Assembly: GCA_002361655.1 (NCBI GenBank)
Contig: DETM01000004.1
Location: 20,965 to 42,443 of the forward strand
From: Prevotella sp. UBA3288
Lineage (GTDB): Bacteria > Bacteroidota > Bacteroidia > Bacteroidales > Bacteroidaceae
Reading direction: 5' to 3'
DNA length: 21,479 nt
Both the position numbers and the translations under genes were made by a program. The notes under the pieces were generated by a model. The model was given only the letters and a program-made list of their open reading frames with translations, was not told where the DNA came from and did not search any database. Every line of letters begins with the position of its first letter. Within the stretch, counting starts at the first letter, position 1. Below are positions 1 to 9,227 of this stretch, piece by piece.

Positions 1-446
<446 letters not shown>

Positions 447-719
447 TCACTTTTCAATAATGGCCAGCACGTCGCTCTGACGCATCATCAGATACTTTTC
501 GCCTTCCAGTTCGATTTCAGTGCCGCTATATTTGCCGTAGAGCACCTCGTCGCCGGCTTTCAGGAGCATCTCTTCATCTTTAGTACCCTTACCAACGGCC
601 TTGACGACGCCATGAAGGGGTTTCTCTTTTGCGGTGTCAGGAATAATGATGCCGCCAATCTTTTCTTCTGCTGCAGCCGGTGCTACCAGCACGCGGTCTG
701 CTAATGGTTTAATGTTCAT
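447..719 (-). CDS. groES: Co-chaperonin GroES (10 kDa)
   Basis: GroES forms a heptameric lid that closes the GroEL folding chamber in the cytoplasm. The 90-residue product begins [12 protein letters not shown], has the mobile-loop segment [20 protein letters not shown] at about residues 18-37, and ends with [15 protein letters not shown], all typical of the family and of normal length. The start at 719 gives the canonical N-terminus. It is the first gene of the groES-groEL pair. A near-consensus promoter at 855-886 and a long leader (about 130 nt, with a strong hairpin at 777-814) lie upstream, so control may act on the leader. The stop codon sits within a heptamer tandem repeat. Confidence 0.98.
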   Translation of the reverse strand: MNIKPLADRVLVAPAAAEEKIGGIIIPDTAKEKPLHGVVKAVGKGTKDEEMLLKAGDEVLYGKYSGTEIELEGEKYLMMRQSDVLAIIEK

Positions 720-776
720 AATACCTTAATTATTTTAGTTATAAATATTAATCGTTCTGCAACAATATCAGCCAAA

Positions 777-814
777 AGCGTGCCAAACTGTCCTAACTGA
801 CAATTTGGCACGCT
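777..814 (-). promoter_or_regulatory. Long inverted repeat in the groES leader (attenuator-like or operator)
   Basis: AGCGTGCCAAA (777-787) is the exact reverse complement of TTTGGCACGCT (804-814). Inside these arms TGTC (789-792) can also pair with GACA (799-802) after one mismatch, leaving a 6-nt loop. On the minus strand the stem is followed by a short T run (TTTT). It lies between the predicted groES transcription start (about 848) and the ATG at 719, so it would fold in the groES mRNA leader. It may be an attenuator, a protein-binding operator or an mRNA stabiliser; the sequence alone does not decide. Confidence 0.6.
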
Positions 815-816
815 AA

Positions 817-865
817 AAAAGAAAGAAAAGCGTACCTTTCTCGCTTTCAGACGACAAAGGTACGC
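817..865 (-). terminator. Intrinsic terminator of the PUL operon (after susD)
   Basis: On the minus strand GCGTACCTTT (865-856) pairs perfectly with AAAGGTACGC (839-830). Three further base pairs (TCG/CGA) follow after one mismatch, and the stem is followed directly by a T-rich run, TTTTCTTTCTTTTTT (829-815). This is a good rho-independent terminator 21 bp after the susD stop codon. The 5' arm also contains the groES -7 box, so terminator and promoter overlap. Confidence 0.75.
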
Positions 866-886
866 ATTTACTTTCAAACGGCCAAA
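855..886 (-). promoter_or_regulatory. Promoter of groES-groEL
   Basis: On the minus strand TTTG (886-883) is followed after exactly 20 nt by TACCTTTG (862-855), an exact match to the Bacteroidetes -33/-7 consensus TTTG-N19-21-TAnnTTTG. The start of transcription is expected near 848. The -33 box abuts the susD stop codon (887-889), and the -7 box is inside the 5' arm of the susD terminator hairpin. Confidence 0.8.
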
Positions 887-3028
887 TTAATAGCCTGGAT
901 TCTGCCACATACCGGCTTGGGTGCTCGTGTAGTTCAGCACGCCGTTGGCATCCTGCGGAACAGCGAGATCAGTGCGGTTGGTGGCCACTTCAAGTTCAGA
1001 CAGGGGGATGGGCCTGTAGTAGTGCTTGGTGGCAATGTTGCCGCTGGCCTGGGCATTGTAGGCCTTCACGTGGTCAATCAGGGTGTGGGTACGCTTCAGG
1101 TCAAACCAGCGCTGGTATTCGCCGCAAAGTTCGAGGGCACGTTCCTTGAGGATGGTCTCGATGGTGACGGTACCGCTGATGGTGTTGTCCTTGCCGCTGA
1201 TGGCACGGGCCTGACGCAGTTGGTTGATGGTGGCGAGGGGATCGCCGCCGGTCTGCAACTGGGCCTCGGCCTTGATGAGGTACATCTCAGCGAGGCGCAG
1301 CACCATGATGTCACGTGCCGAGAGGTCGTAGGTCAGGTCGGGATAGGTTTCGTTGACCTGGTCGTCGAGGAACTTCTTGATACCGGGGAACGAGCACCAG
1401 CCGCCAATCTTGTAACTGTTGTAGCGGGCATCGCCGTAGACCGACGATGTAGCCACAGCAGCCTCGGTGGGCAGAGCCGTCTTGGGGTCGCCACTGGTAT
1501 AGACAGGGATGTCGCCACCCCATGCAAACTGCAGGCGATACTTGTTCTTGGCTTCAGCCTGCAGAGCCTGACCCTCGGCACTGTTGCCGTCCATCAGACT
1601 GTAGAGGATGCCGATGCCGCCGCCGTTGAAGTAGTTGCCGTCCTCAGCGTAAGCCTCTTCATAGTCCTTGAAGGTCTGGTTTGCCATATCGGGATAGTTG
1701 ACAGCATTGTGAGCCAGAGCCTGCGGCAGACGGTAACTGGTGAGCAGCGTGCCGTTGTAGCGCTGGTCGGTCTCTTTCACCTCGTCGAGGATCTTCCAGA
1801 GATAAAGTGATGGCAGATAGCGGGTGAAGCCGCGGCCATAGGGCGAATAGTACTTCGACACATCGACTTTGAGGCCGGTCTCCTTGCTGGGGATGTTGGA
1901 ATTGCTCGAACCGGTGACACGCACAAAGACGTTGGTGTTCTTGTTGCCGCTGCCGCCCAGGTCGCTGGCACCGTTGTTCCACATCGGCACAAACATCAGG
2001 TTGGTGGCACTGCCGCCCTGACGGCCATAGCCCGTACGGGTCATGAGCGAGTTATACTGGCCTGTGCCGCCGTCAGCGAAGCGATAGGGCACGCAGTTGT
2101 TACGGTTGGCTGAAGTGAGGTCGTTGCTGTAGTAGACGCCAAAGAGGTTCTCGGTGTTCTTGGTGACGTCCTCGTTGTTCAGGTTCCAGGTGTCGCTGTA
2201 ACGGCTGTAGAACGAAGCGCCGCTGCTGGCAATCACGTCGTCGGCGGCATTGAGGGCCTCGGTGTAGAGGTTGCCGTAACCAGTCACGCTGTTGGCACCC
2301 AGCCACGAGGCGGCATACAGTGCCACACGGGCATAGAGGGCTTCAGCCGAATAGTAGTAGGCACGGCCATAGCCGGTGGCGGCACCAGCCTTCATCACGC
2401 CGGCAGCCTTATACTTCTCCATGGCCACCTTCAGGTCGTCGAGGATATGGCCGTAGATCTCAGCCTCCGGCACACGCACCGGATTGGTGTTCACCGACGA
2501 GATGGGCTCGCCGTTATAGGGCACGGGACCCCAGATGGCCACCAACTGTGAGTAGTAGAGGGCACGGAGGAAATAGGCATCGGCCAGGTAGGCCTCTTTC
2601 TTCGTGTCGCTGATGACAGTGTTCTTCGGCACATATTTCATCACGTTGTTGCAAACATCGATGCCGGCATAGAAGAGTTCCCAGTACTGGTCGAGACAGG
2701 GGTTGTCGTTGACGGCTGCCGTGCCGCTGGTAGACGAGAATCCCAGACTCTCCTGGGTGAGGTCGTACTTCAGCATCGACTTCTGCTTGTTGTCGTAGCC
2801 GAAATAAAAGAGGTCGGTACCCATCTCGGCGATGCCCAGCGAGGGTTCCTTGCCCCACCATCCGTGAGTATAGGTGTAGGCCGACTGTATCAGTCCGTCG
2901 ATGCCAGTGACTGTATTGTAGGTCAGGTCGGCAGTAGAGCCTGTCTTGTTGTCCTCTTCCAGATAGTCAGAACAAGCGGTGAAGGCCAGGGCTGTGGCTG
3001 CCATGAAAATGCTTAATATCTTTTTCAT
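887..3028 (-). CDS. SusD/RagB-family outer-membrane glycan-binding lipoprotein
   Basis: SusD-like proteins are surface lipoproteins that sit as a lid on a SusC-type transporter and bind oligosaccharides. The 713-residue product starts MKKILSIFMAATALAFTAC, a lipoprotein signal with the lipidated Cys at residue 19. It then shows SusD features: an early segment with LDQYWELFYAGIDVCNNV, the helical AYFLRALYYSQLVAIWGPVP motif, and a C-terminal block with RALELCGEYQRWFDLKRT and HYYRPIPLSELE. At 713 residues it is longer than many SusD proteins (about 500-600), suggesting extra surface loops. It follows the SusC gene by 21 bp and is the last gene of the operon, ahead of a terminator at 817-865. The ligand cannot be read from sequence; pectin-derived glycan is inferred from the GH28 and GH2 neighbours. 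Confidence 0.95.
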   Translation of the reverse strand: MKKILSIFMAATALAFTACSDYLEEDNKTGSTADLTYNTVTGIDGLIQSAYTYTHGWWGKEPSLGIAEMGTDLFYFGYDNKQKSMLKYDLTQESLGFSSTSGTAAVNDNPCLDQYWELFYAGIDVCNNVMKYVPKNTVISDTKKEAYLADAYFLRALYYSQLVAIWGPVPYNGEPISSVNTNPVRVPEAEIYGHILDDLKVAMEKYKAAGVMKAGAATGYGRAYYYSAEALYARVALYAASWLGANSVTGYGNLYTEALNAADDVIASSGASFYSRYSDTWNLNNEDVTKNTENLFGVYYSNDLTSANRNNCVPYRFADGGTGQYNSLMTRTGYGRQGGSATNLMFVPMWNNGASDLGGSGNKNTNVFVRVTGSSNSNIPSKETGLKVDVSKYYSPYGRGFTRYLPSLYLWKILDEVKETDQRYNGTLLTSYRLPQALAHNAVNYPDMANQTFKDYEEAYAEDGNYFNGGGIGILYSLMDGNSAEGQALQAEAKNKYRLQFAWGGDIPVYTSGDPKTALPTEAAVATSSVYGDARYNSYKIGGWCSFPGIKKFLDDQVNETYPDLTYDLSARDIMVLRLAEMYLIKAEAQLQTGGDPLATINQLRQARAISGKDNTISGTVTIETILKERALELCGEYQRWFDLKRTHTLIDHVKAYNAQASGNIATKHYYRPIPLSELEVATNRTDLAVPQDANGVLNYTSTQAGMWQNPGY

Positions 3029-3049
3029 AATCGTATCGTAGTTTTTGAG

Positions 3050-6000
3050 TTAGAATGTGACGTTAACACCCACCACCACTTGCTTGGCCATCGGGAAGGC
3101 AACGGCACCGCCGCGCTCGGGGTCATAATTGTCGAAATGGCTGAAGGTGAAGTAGTTCTTCATTGAGCAGTAGACACGGGCACTGTTGATGTATGCCTTG
3201 CTGATGAGACGCTTGGGCAGGTTGTAACTCAGGGTGATGTCCTTGATCTTGAAGTAGTCGGCCTTCTGCATCATGACGCTCGACTTGTATTGTGTCGAAG
3301 AAGCGCCTTTAGCACCCGGCGAGGGGATGTCGGCACCCTGGTTGTCGGGTGTCCAGTAGTTCAGGTCGCCCCAGTTGGCACCGTCGTAGAGGTAGAGGTT
3401 GTAGCCCTGATAACTCATGTAGCCACCCAGGCGTGCCATTGTCTGCAGGCTGAGGGTGAAGTCCTTGTAGGAGAGCGAGGTGCTCAGACCGAGGATGGCC
3501 TTCGGCGAAAGGTTGTAGATAATCTTGTCGTTGTCGTCGATGACATCGTCGCCGTTGGTGTTGGCCACCTTCGGCGTGCCGGGATCGCCATAGTCAGAAT
3601 AGGGCTTCTCGAAGTTGGGGTGCTCAGCCATATACTGGTCGAACTCGCCGACGCCCCACATACCCTGAACGTCGTAGGCGTAGTAGGCCGATACGGGCTC
3701 GTCGACTCTCTTGATGTCCATGCCGTTGACAAACTGCGTCACGCCGTCGGCCAGTTCGTCGATATAGTCGCGGGCAAAGGTGGCACTGGCGCTAACACTC
3801 CACTCCCAGTCGTTGGTGCGCACAGGGATGGCGTTGATGCCAAGTTCCAGACCGTGGCCGCGGGTCTTGCCGACGTTGTCAATCAGGCTGGTATAAACGG
3901 TAGAGGCAGGAGCCGTCTTGTAATAGAGCAGGTCGTAGGTCTTGCTCCAGTAGTAGTCGATGGTACCACTGAGTCGACCGTCGAAGAATCCGAAGTCGAG
4001 ACCGAGGTCGACAGCGGAAGTCTTCTCCCAGGTGAGGTTCTCATTGGCCATTGTCATCGGAGCCATGGCCGACGAACTGGGCACGATGGGCGACACGGTG
4101 GCCAGCGTCTGGTAGGGGTTGATGGCGGCGTTGCCCGACAGACCCCACGACAGGCGCAGTTTGAGGTTTGACAGCCACGACTTGGTGCTCTCCATGAAGT
4201 TCTCCTCGATGATACGCCAGCCGGCACTCACTGAGGGGAAGTAGCCCCATTTCTTGCCTTCGGCCAGCACCGACGAGCCGTCGGCACGCAGCGAAGCCTG
4301 CAGCAGATACTTGTCCATGAACGAATAGTTGACACGGCCGAAGAACGACACCATCGACTGCTTGGTGTAGTCGGAGTGCTTGTAGGGCGAGCCGATATTG
4401 TCCACATAGTAGAACGAGTTGTTGTAGTAGTGTTCCTCGCCGGCCGAACCGTTCAGTTCGAGGTCCTCGTTGACGACCTGGTACATCTCATGACCCAGCA
4501 GGAAGGTGAAGTCGTGCTTGTCCTGCAGCGAGAGGCTGTAGTTAGCCGTGTTCTGCCACGTGTACTTCGTGCCGATGCTGGGAGCATAACTGATATAGGT
4601 GTTGTGAGGGGTCTGATAGCGGCCCTGGCTCTCATAGTCCTGATAGATGCCGTCGCGTGAGTTGTCGCGGTCGAGTGTGAACTGCGACTTCACCACGAGG
4701 CCCTTGATGGGCGTCAACTGCACGTAGGCCGAACCGAAGAAGCGGGTGGTCTCTGTGTTGCGCTGGTAGTTGCCGTTCTCGTCGAGCAGCGGCGAGCAGT
4801 GGGCGGGATACCAGGGGTTAGGCGTAGCGTTGATGCTGCCATCGTTCAGATAGGCGTGGGTGATGGTGGTCATCTTCTGTGCCTGTCCGAAGATACCGCC
4901 GTTACGACGGTCGTTGCTTCTGTAGGTATAACTCAGACTGGCGCCCACCTTCACGATGCTGTTGATCTTATGGTCGATATTGGCACGGCCGGTATAGCGG
5001 CGGAACTTGTTCCCCTCGAGCATACCGCGGTCGTCCATCAACGAGGCGGAGACGTTGAAGTTGGTCTTCTCGTTGCCGCCCTGTACGCTCACCTCGTAGT
5101 TCTGGCCCACGCTGTTCTGTGTAGCCAGGTCGAGCCAGTCGGTGTACGACTTGTCGGCATAGATGTCGGCCGTCAGTGTGCCGTCGTCCAACTGCTGTCC
5201 CAGCACGTCGGCAACAGTGGTGGTGCGCTGTGCTGCCGTCCAGTCGCCGGCAGCCTTCATCTTCTGATAGTCGGCGGCATCAATCAGACGCTGCACCTCC
5301 TTGTCGCCATACATAGGCTTGGTCAGGCTGGTGGGACTCTTGAACGACAGATAGCCGTTGAAGGTCACACGGGTCTTGCCGGCCGAGCCGCGCTTGGTGG
5401 TGATAAGGATGACACCGTTGGCACCCTTGGTACCGTAGATGGCCGTCGAGGCAGCATCCTTCAGGATGTCCATCGACTCGATGTCGCCGGAGGGGATGTC
5501 AAGCGTTGACCCGTACTCTACACCATCAACGATGACCAGCGGAGAGTTACTGGCAGTCAGTGAACGGGTGCCACGCATATTCAGACTGATGCCGGCACCG
5601 GCCTCACCGCTGCTCACCTGAATGTCAACGCCGGGAACCTTGGCCTGCATGGCCTCCATCACGTTGGCACCGGCCACCTTCTGGATGTCTTCCAGTTTCA
5701 CGCTGGCCACCGAACCCGTCAGGTCCTTCTTCTTCATCGTGCCGTAACCAACGACGACGACTTCGTCAAGACCCATCGCATCCTCCTGCAGGGTGATGTT
5801 GATGGGCTGGTTGCCGGTTACAGGAATCTTCTGTTCCCTGTAGCCCACATAGGAAACTTTGAGGACGGCATTGTTGGGCACTTTCTGGATGGTAAAATTA
5901 CCATCGAGATTCGTCACGCCACCGATGCTGGTGCCGTCGACAATGACGCTCACACCAATCAATGGTTCACCCGATGCATCCTTCACTGTGCCCGTGACGG

Positions 6001-6076
6001 TCTTCTGTGCATAGGCAAAGAAGCACATCATGGACAGGAGTAATGCCACTGAGGCTCTTTTAATTTGATAACTCAT
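3050..6076 (-). CDS. SusC/RagA-family TonB-linked outer-membrane transporter
   Basis: This is the TonB-dependent barrel that imports oligosaccharides across the outer membrane together with its SusD partner. The 1008-residue product has a signal peptide ending at about AYA-Q (residues 21-24) and a carboxypeptidase-regulatory-like beta-sandwich (VTGTVKDASGEPLIGVSVIV, about 27-46, to about 105). The SusC signature DEVVVVGYGTMKKKDLTGSV follows, then the plug (about 120-230) and a long barrel ending in a terminal Phe (VVVGVNVTF), the usual beta-barrel C-terminus. There is no STN domain at the N-terminus, so it is not the kind that signals directly to an ECF-sigma/anti-sigma pair. It is 62 bp downstream of the GH2 gene and 21 bp upstream of susD, in one transcription direction. 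The substrate is inferred only from its neighbours. Confidence 0.96.
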   Translation of the reverse strand: MSYQIKRASVALLLSMMCFFAYAQKTVTGTVKDASGEPLIGVSVIVDGTSIGGVTNLDGNFTIQKVPNNAVLKVSYVGYREQKIPVTGNQPINITLQEDAMGLDEVVVVGYGTMKKKDLTGSVASVKLEDIQKVAGANVMEAMQAKVPGVDIQVSSGEAGAGISLNMRGTRSLTASNSPLVIVDGVEYGSTLDIPSGDIESMDILKDAASTAIYGTKGANGVILITTKRGSAGKTRVTFNGYLSFKSPTSLTKPMYGDKEVQRLIDAADYQKMKAAGDWTAAQRTTTVADVLGQQLDDGTLTADIYADKSYTDWLDLATQNSVGQNYEVSVQGGNEKTNFNVSASLMDDRGMLEGNKFRRYTGRANIDHKINSIVKVGASLSYTYRSNDRRNGGIFGQAQKMTTITHAYLNDGSINATPNPWYPAHCSPLLDENGNYQRNTETTRFFGSAYVQLTPIKGLVVKSQFTLDRDNSRDGIYQDYESQGRYQTPHNTYISYAPSIGTKYTWQNTANYSLSLQDKHDFTFLLGHEMYQVVNEDLELNGSAGEEHYYNNSFYYVDNIGSPYKHSDYTKQSMVSFFGRVNYSFMDKYLLQASLRADGSSVLAEGKKWGYFPSVSAGWRIIEENFMESTKSWLSNLKLRLSWGLSGNAAINPYQTLATVSPIVPSSSAMAPMTMANENLTWEKTSAVDLGLDFGFFDGRLSGTIDYYWSKTYDLLYYKTAPASTVYTSLIDNVGKTRGHGLELGINAIPVRTNDWEWSVSASATFARDYIDELADGVTQFVNGMDIKRVDEPVSAYYAYDVQGMWGVGEFDQYMAEHPNFEKPYSDYGDPGTPKVANTNGDDVIDDNDKIIYNLSPKAILGLSTSLSYKDFTLSLQTMARLGGYMSYQGYNLYLYDGANWGDLNYWTPDNQGADIPSPGAKGASSTQYKSSVMMQKADYFKIKDITLSYNLPKRLISKAYINSARVYCSMKNYFTFSHFDNYDPERGGAVAFPMAKQVVVGVNVTF

Positions 6077-6138
6077 AGATGTTGTTTTTTAATTAGTTAA
6101 TAAAAAAGAAAGTTTAAGATTTATATTGGTTAAACAAT

Positions 6139-9100
6139 TTATTCAAGCACATCCACTTCGACAATCCGCAGTTCCGTCTTACCCTGGGCACTCTTCATGC
6201 GATCCATCTCGTTGGCCACACCGCCTGCCAGTTCCTTGACCAGACCAAACTTCCGGCTGTCCTGTGCCGGGCCCACCATTTTAATAGTCAGGCCCTTGTC
6301 GGCCACTGGCTGAGGGATGCTGATATGGACATAGCCAAGCGATGCAGGGGTGACGCCCTCCCATACCTTTTTCTTGCCGGCATAGACCTCAAGGGGGTAG
6401 CACTTCTGGCGCCATCCGGTCAGTTTGAGAACAATCTCTCTGACAGCAGCCTTACGAGACAACTGATAAGCCACCCAGGCATTCTCCCGCTCGCCGTCGC
6501 TCTTCCATTCTGTCAATTCATTATCATCATAAGCCTTTTGAGCATCAGACTGGTTGCTGCCAGCCTTCACACCGACGATATCTACGGTCTTGTATAAATC
6601 CGCATAACTTGGCGTCGACGGTGTCTCACCGCGGACAAGACTGGGCTTCAGGGTCAGCGACGGCAACACATCAGCAGCGGGAGCCTGCTGGCTGTGGACA
6701 GTCAGGATAGCCGGCCGCACACCATCAGCACAGACGGAGAGCCCTATCTCGCCAGCCGTCGGCGTAGAACGCACCAAGATACGGTTGACGCCACACTCTA
6801 CAGGCAGCGACATCGCCCCAACATAGTTGTCGCTCACATTCTTCTTGTTCGCTGCATCGAGCAGGTTCTTGTCGCGACGGCTATCGTCCTGCAGGAAGTC
6901 TTTGTTATTCCGGGTGGCAATACCCCCAATCCAACGGGCCTCGCCCCACAATTGGAAGTGCACCATGCGGTTGTCAAGCGGACAACGGCGGCCTTGCTTG
7001 TCGACCACCTCCACCTGGACAAGCATCATATCTGCACCGTCTGCTTTCATGCCTTCCGGATTCTCGATGGCTGTCAGTTTCAGTTGAAAGGGGTCGCCCG
7101 CTGTCTCTATCTGATAAGAAGAGCCATCACTGCCTTTGGCCTCGATGATACCTGGTTCAAACTTCACATCCCTAAAAGTGAAGAGCCACCGGAACGAGCG
7201 CTCACCCTTGCCCAACGACTTGCCGTTGACAAAGAGTTCCACTTCATCTGCAGTGGAGACCACATAGACCGGCTTCACGACGTCTCCTCCTGCCGGAGTG
7301 CCATCCCCGTAATTCCAATGGCCCACAATATAGGTCCGTTTCCTTTCCGGCGACACCCACCCGTCCCACATCACCTGATGGGCATAGAAAGCATCCTTCG
7401 GAATGCGCATCGCATCGGTCACGCCACTCGTTCGGTAGTTGGATTCGCCACGATGGTGGGTATTGGTGTCGCTGAACACTATTTTCACACCACCACTATT
7501 GACACGCTTTCCTGTTCCCGGACGCTCCATCCAGTATTCGTGCCAACGCTCCACCATGCCACAGGCCAGACTGTCCATGTTGTGGTTGTAGTCGAGAGCC
7601 GGTGCGCCACGATAGAGCGGCCCGTCGCCCTCCTCATGGTAGGGATAGGAATATTCGTCCCAATATTTGCGCAGACCTTCATCACGATAGTACTCCATTG
7701 CCCACATGGGCTTCGTGGCACTCTTGTTGATATAGAGCATCTCGCCACCGTATTCGGCCTCAGGACGGTCGAGCATTTCCCGGGAGCCGATGGCCCGTCC
7801 GCCACAGGGGTCATACTGGTTGCGAATGGCTTTCATTTCCTCCATGTGCTCTTTCGAGATACGGAAGTTGCCACACTCGTAAAAGACGATACTCGGATTA
7901 TTCCTATTGTAAATAATTGCATCTCGCATCAGTTGGGTGCGCTGTTGCCAGCGGGCACCGTCGACATCTTTCTCTGCATCACCGGCAGGCATCGCCTGGA
8001 GCAGGCCCACACGGTCGCAAGACTCAATGTCCTGTTTCCAGGGACAGACGTGCATCCAGCGTACCATATTGCCGCCCGACTCCACCATCAGCGCATTCGA
8101 GTAGTCGCTGAGCCAGGCCGGTACGCTGATACCCACGCCGGGCCATTCGTTCGACGTGCGCTGGGCATAACCATGCACCATCAGACAACGGTCGTTCAGA
8201 TAGAACCGGCCGTCGCTGAACGCTGTCTTACGGAAGCCGGTGCGGGTGACGACGCGGTCGAAAGCCCCCTCTACGGCCCCCGAGGGGGCTTCAATAGTTT
8301 TGTTGGCAGAGGTGGCTATAGTGTCCCCCTCGGGGGACGAAGGGGGGGCTAATGAGGTTTCTATCGTATAGAGATAGCCATAGCCCCACGACCAGAAATG
8401 CAGACCTTCGACAGCCTTGCTGACACTCACCGTGCGCACCTCTCCAGGCTTCATCGTGTAACGCTGGCCATCCAGACGGGCTACTTCGTGCCCATCGATG
8501 TCGAACACCTTGGCAAAGAAAGTGAACGAACGCTCGACGGCATCCTCATTTTTCACTTGCGACTCGATATGAATAACAGCCTTGTGCCCGGCGATGTCGA
8601 AGTCGGTGGCATAGATATAGGTGCCGGTGGTGCCCAAGTTCGAATAGAGTGGCAGCGTCTGGTAGAGTTTGTCGGTCAGATGCAGATACACATTCTTAGG
8701 CAGACCGCCATAGTTGGCATTGAAGTTCTTGTCGTTCCACTGATAGCGGCTGTTGAGCGTACGGTCACGATACTGCCACGAGTTGTCGCAACGCACGGCA
8801 ATTACGTTTTCACCTATTATAATATAAGGTGTAAGGTCAAAGCCGAAAGCCATCACGCCATTGTCGCTGAAACCGACATGATGGCCGTTCAGCCACACAT
8901 CGGCACCCTGTCGGGCACCCTCGAACTCGACAAACACCTTTCCGTCTGCCTCATCGGCACTCAGACGGAAGTGCTTGCGATACCAGCAGATGGTGTCGGT
9001 CAGGTCGACGATATCTTTCTTGAAGGCCTCGCCGCCATTGAAGGCATAGGGCAGCGTTACCCGTTGCCAACTGTGGTCATCATAATCGGGTTGTGCCGCT

Positions 9101-9216
9101 CCGGCCACGTCTCCCACTGCCAGGCGCCAGTCGGCATTGAAATTAAGCGTCTCCCGTTCTGTCGCCGTTGCCGATAGCGAAAGAAGCAACGCAAGTGCTA
9201 ACAACAGTCTTCTCAT
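6139..9216 (-). CDS. Secreted glycoside hydrolase family 2 protein (beta-galactosidase-like) with C-terminal discoidin-like domain
   Basis: GH2 enzymes remove beta-linked galactose, glucuronate or related sugars by a retaining mechanism. The 1025-residue product has a signal peptide (MRRLLLALALLLSLSATATE), an N-terminal sugar-binding sandwich (FNADWRLAVGD, EFEGARQGADVWLNGHHVG), an Ig-like domain, and a TIM barrel from about residue 335. A DUF4982-like module (VELFVNGKSLGKGE), a GH2 C-terminal module (LTAIENPEGMKADG) and an F5/8-like sandwich (about 885-1025) follow. The probable nucleophile is Glu508 in AMEYYRDEG. The usual acid/base motif (N-x-P-S-I-x-x-x-x-x-G-N-E) reads NNPSIVFYECGNF, with Phe451 where Glu is expected. 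Residues 289-318 are a low-complexity in-frame insertion made of GC-rich palindromes. It lies 11 bp after the GH28 gene in the same operon. The substrate is uncertain; a pectin side chain is a guess from context. Confidence 0.9.
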   Translation of the reverse strand: MRRLLLALALLLSLSATATERETLNFNADWRLAVGDVAGAAQPDYDDHSWQRVTLPYAFNGGEAFKKDIVDLTDTICWYRKHFRLSADEADGKVFVEFEGARQGADVWLNGHHVGFSDNGVMAFGFDLTPYIIIGENVIAVRCDNSWQYRDRTLNSRYQWNDKNFNANYGGLPKNVYLHLTDKLYQTLPLYSNLGTTGTYIYATDFDIAGHKAVIHIESQVKNEDAVERSFTFFAKVFDIDGHEVARLDGQRYTMKPGEVRTVSVSKAVEGLHFWSWGYGYLYTIETSLAPPSSPEGDTIATSANKTIEAPSGAVEGAFDRVVTRTGFRKTAFSDGRFYLNDRCLMVHGYAQRTSNEWPGVGISVPAWLSDYSNALMVESGGNMVRWMHVCPWKQDIESCDRVGLLQAMPAGDAEKDVDGARWQQRTQLMRDAIIYNRNNPSIVFYECGNFRISKEHMEEMKAIRNQYDPCGGRAIGSREMLDRPEAEYGGEMLYINKSATKPMWAMEYYRDEGLRKYWDEYSYPYHEEGDGPLYRGAPALDYNHNMDSLACGMVERWHEYWMERPGTGKRVNSGGVKIVFSDTNTHHRGESNYRTSGVTDAMRIPKDAFYAHQVMWDGWVSPERKRTYIVGHWNYGDGTPAGGDVVKPVYVVSTADEVELFVNGKSLGKGERSFRWLFTFRDVKFEPGIIEAKGSDGSSYQIETAGDPFQLKLTAIENPEGMKADGADMMLVQVEVVDKQGRRCPLDNRMVHFQLWGEARWIGGIATRNNKDFLQDDSRRDKNLLDAANKKNVSDNYVGAMSLPVECGVNRILVRSTPTAGEIGLSVCADGVRPAILTVHSQQAPAADVLPSLTLKPSLVRGETPSTPSYADLYKTVDIVGVKAGSNQSDAQKAYDDNELTEWKSDGERENAWVAYQLSRKAAVREIVLKLTGWRQKCYPLEVYAGKKKVWEGVTPASLGYVHISIPQPVADKGLTIKMVGPAQDSRKFGLVKELAGGVANEMDRMKSAQGKTELRIVEVDVLE
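8263..8352. repeat. Pair of inverted GC-rich palindromic repeats inserted in-frame in the GH2 gene
   Basis: Copy 1 spans 8263-8290, beginning AGCCCCCTCTACGG and ending CCCCCGAGGGGGCT. Copy 2 spans about 8322-8352 and, read on the other strand, begins AGCCCCCCCTTCG and contains CCCCCGAGGGGGA. The two are inverted relative to each other with about 31 bp between. Total length is 90 bp, exactly 30 codons, so the reading frame is kept. The composition differs sharply from the surrounding gene. The word CCCCCGAGGGGG resembles a dispersed repeat I associate with Bacteroidetes genomes; that is memory, not a search. Confidence 0.7.
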
Positions 9217-9227
9217 GTGTGTCGGTA

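Noticed and set aside
793..812. A sigma-54 promoter (TGGCAC-N5-TTGC) in the groES leader, minus strand
   Set aside because: The -12 part reads TGGC instead of TTGC, and a perfect Bacteroidetes promoter is already present upstream.
777..814. A true CIRCE/HrcA operator at groES
   Set aside because: The half-sites are in the wrong order and only 7 of 9 bases match, so it is reported only as an uncharacterised hairpin.
917..1810. A 297-codon plus-strand frame
   Set aside because: It is antisense to the SusD gene and resembles no known protein.
6694..8352. A 552-codon open frame on the plus strand
   Set aside because: It is fully antisense to the GH2 gene, has no recognisable domain, and long antisense frames are expected in GC-rich genes.
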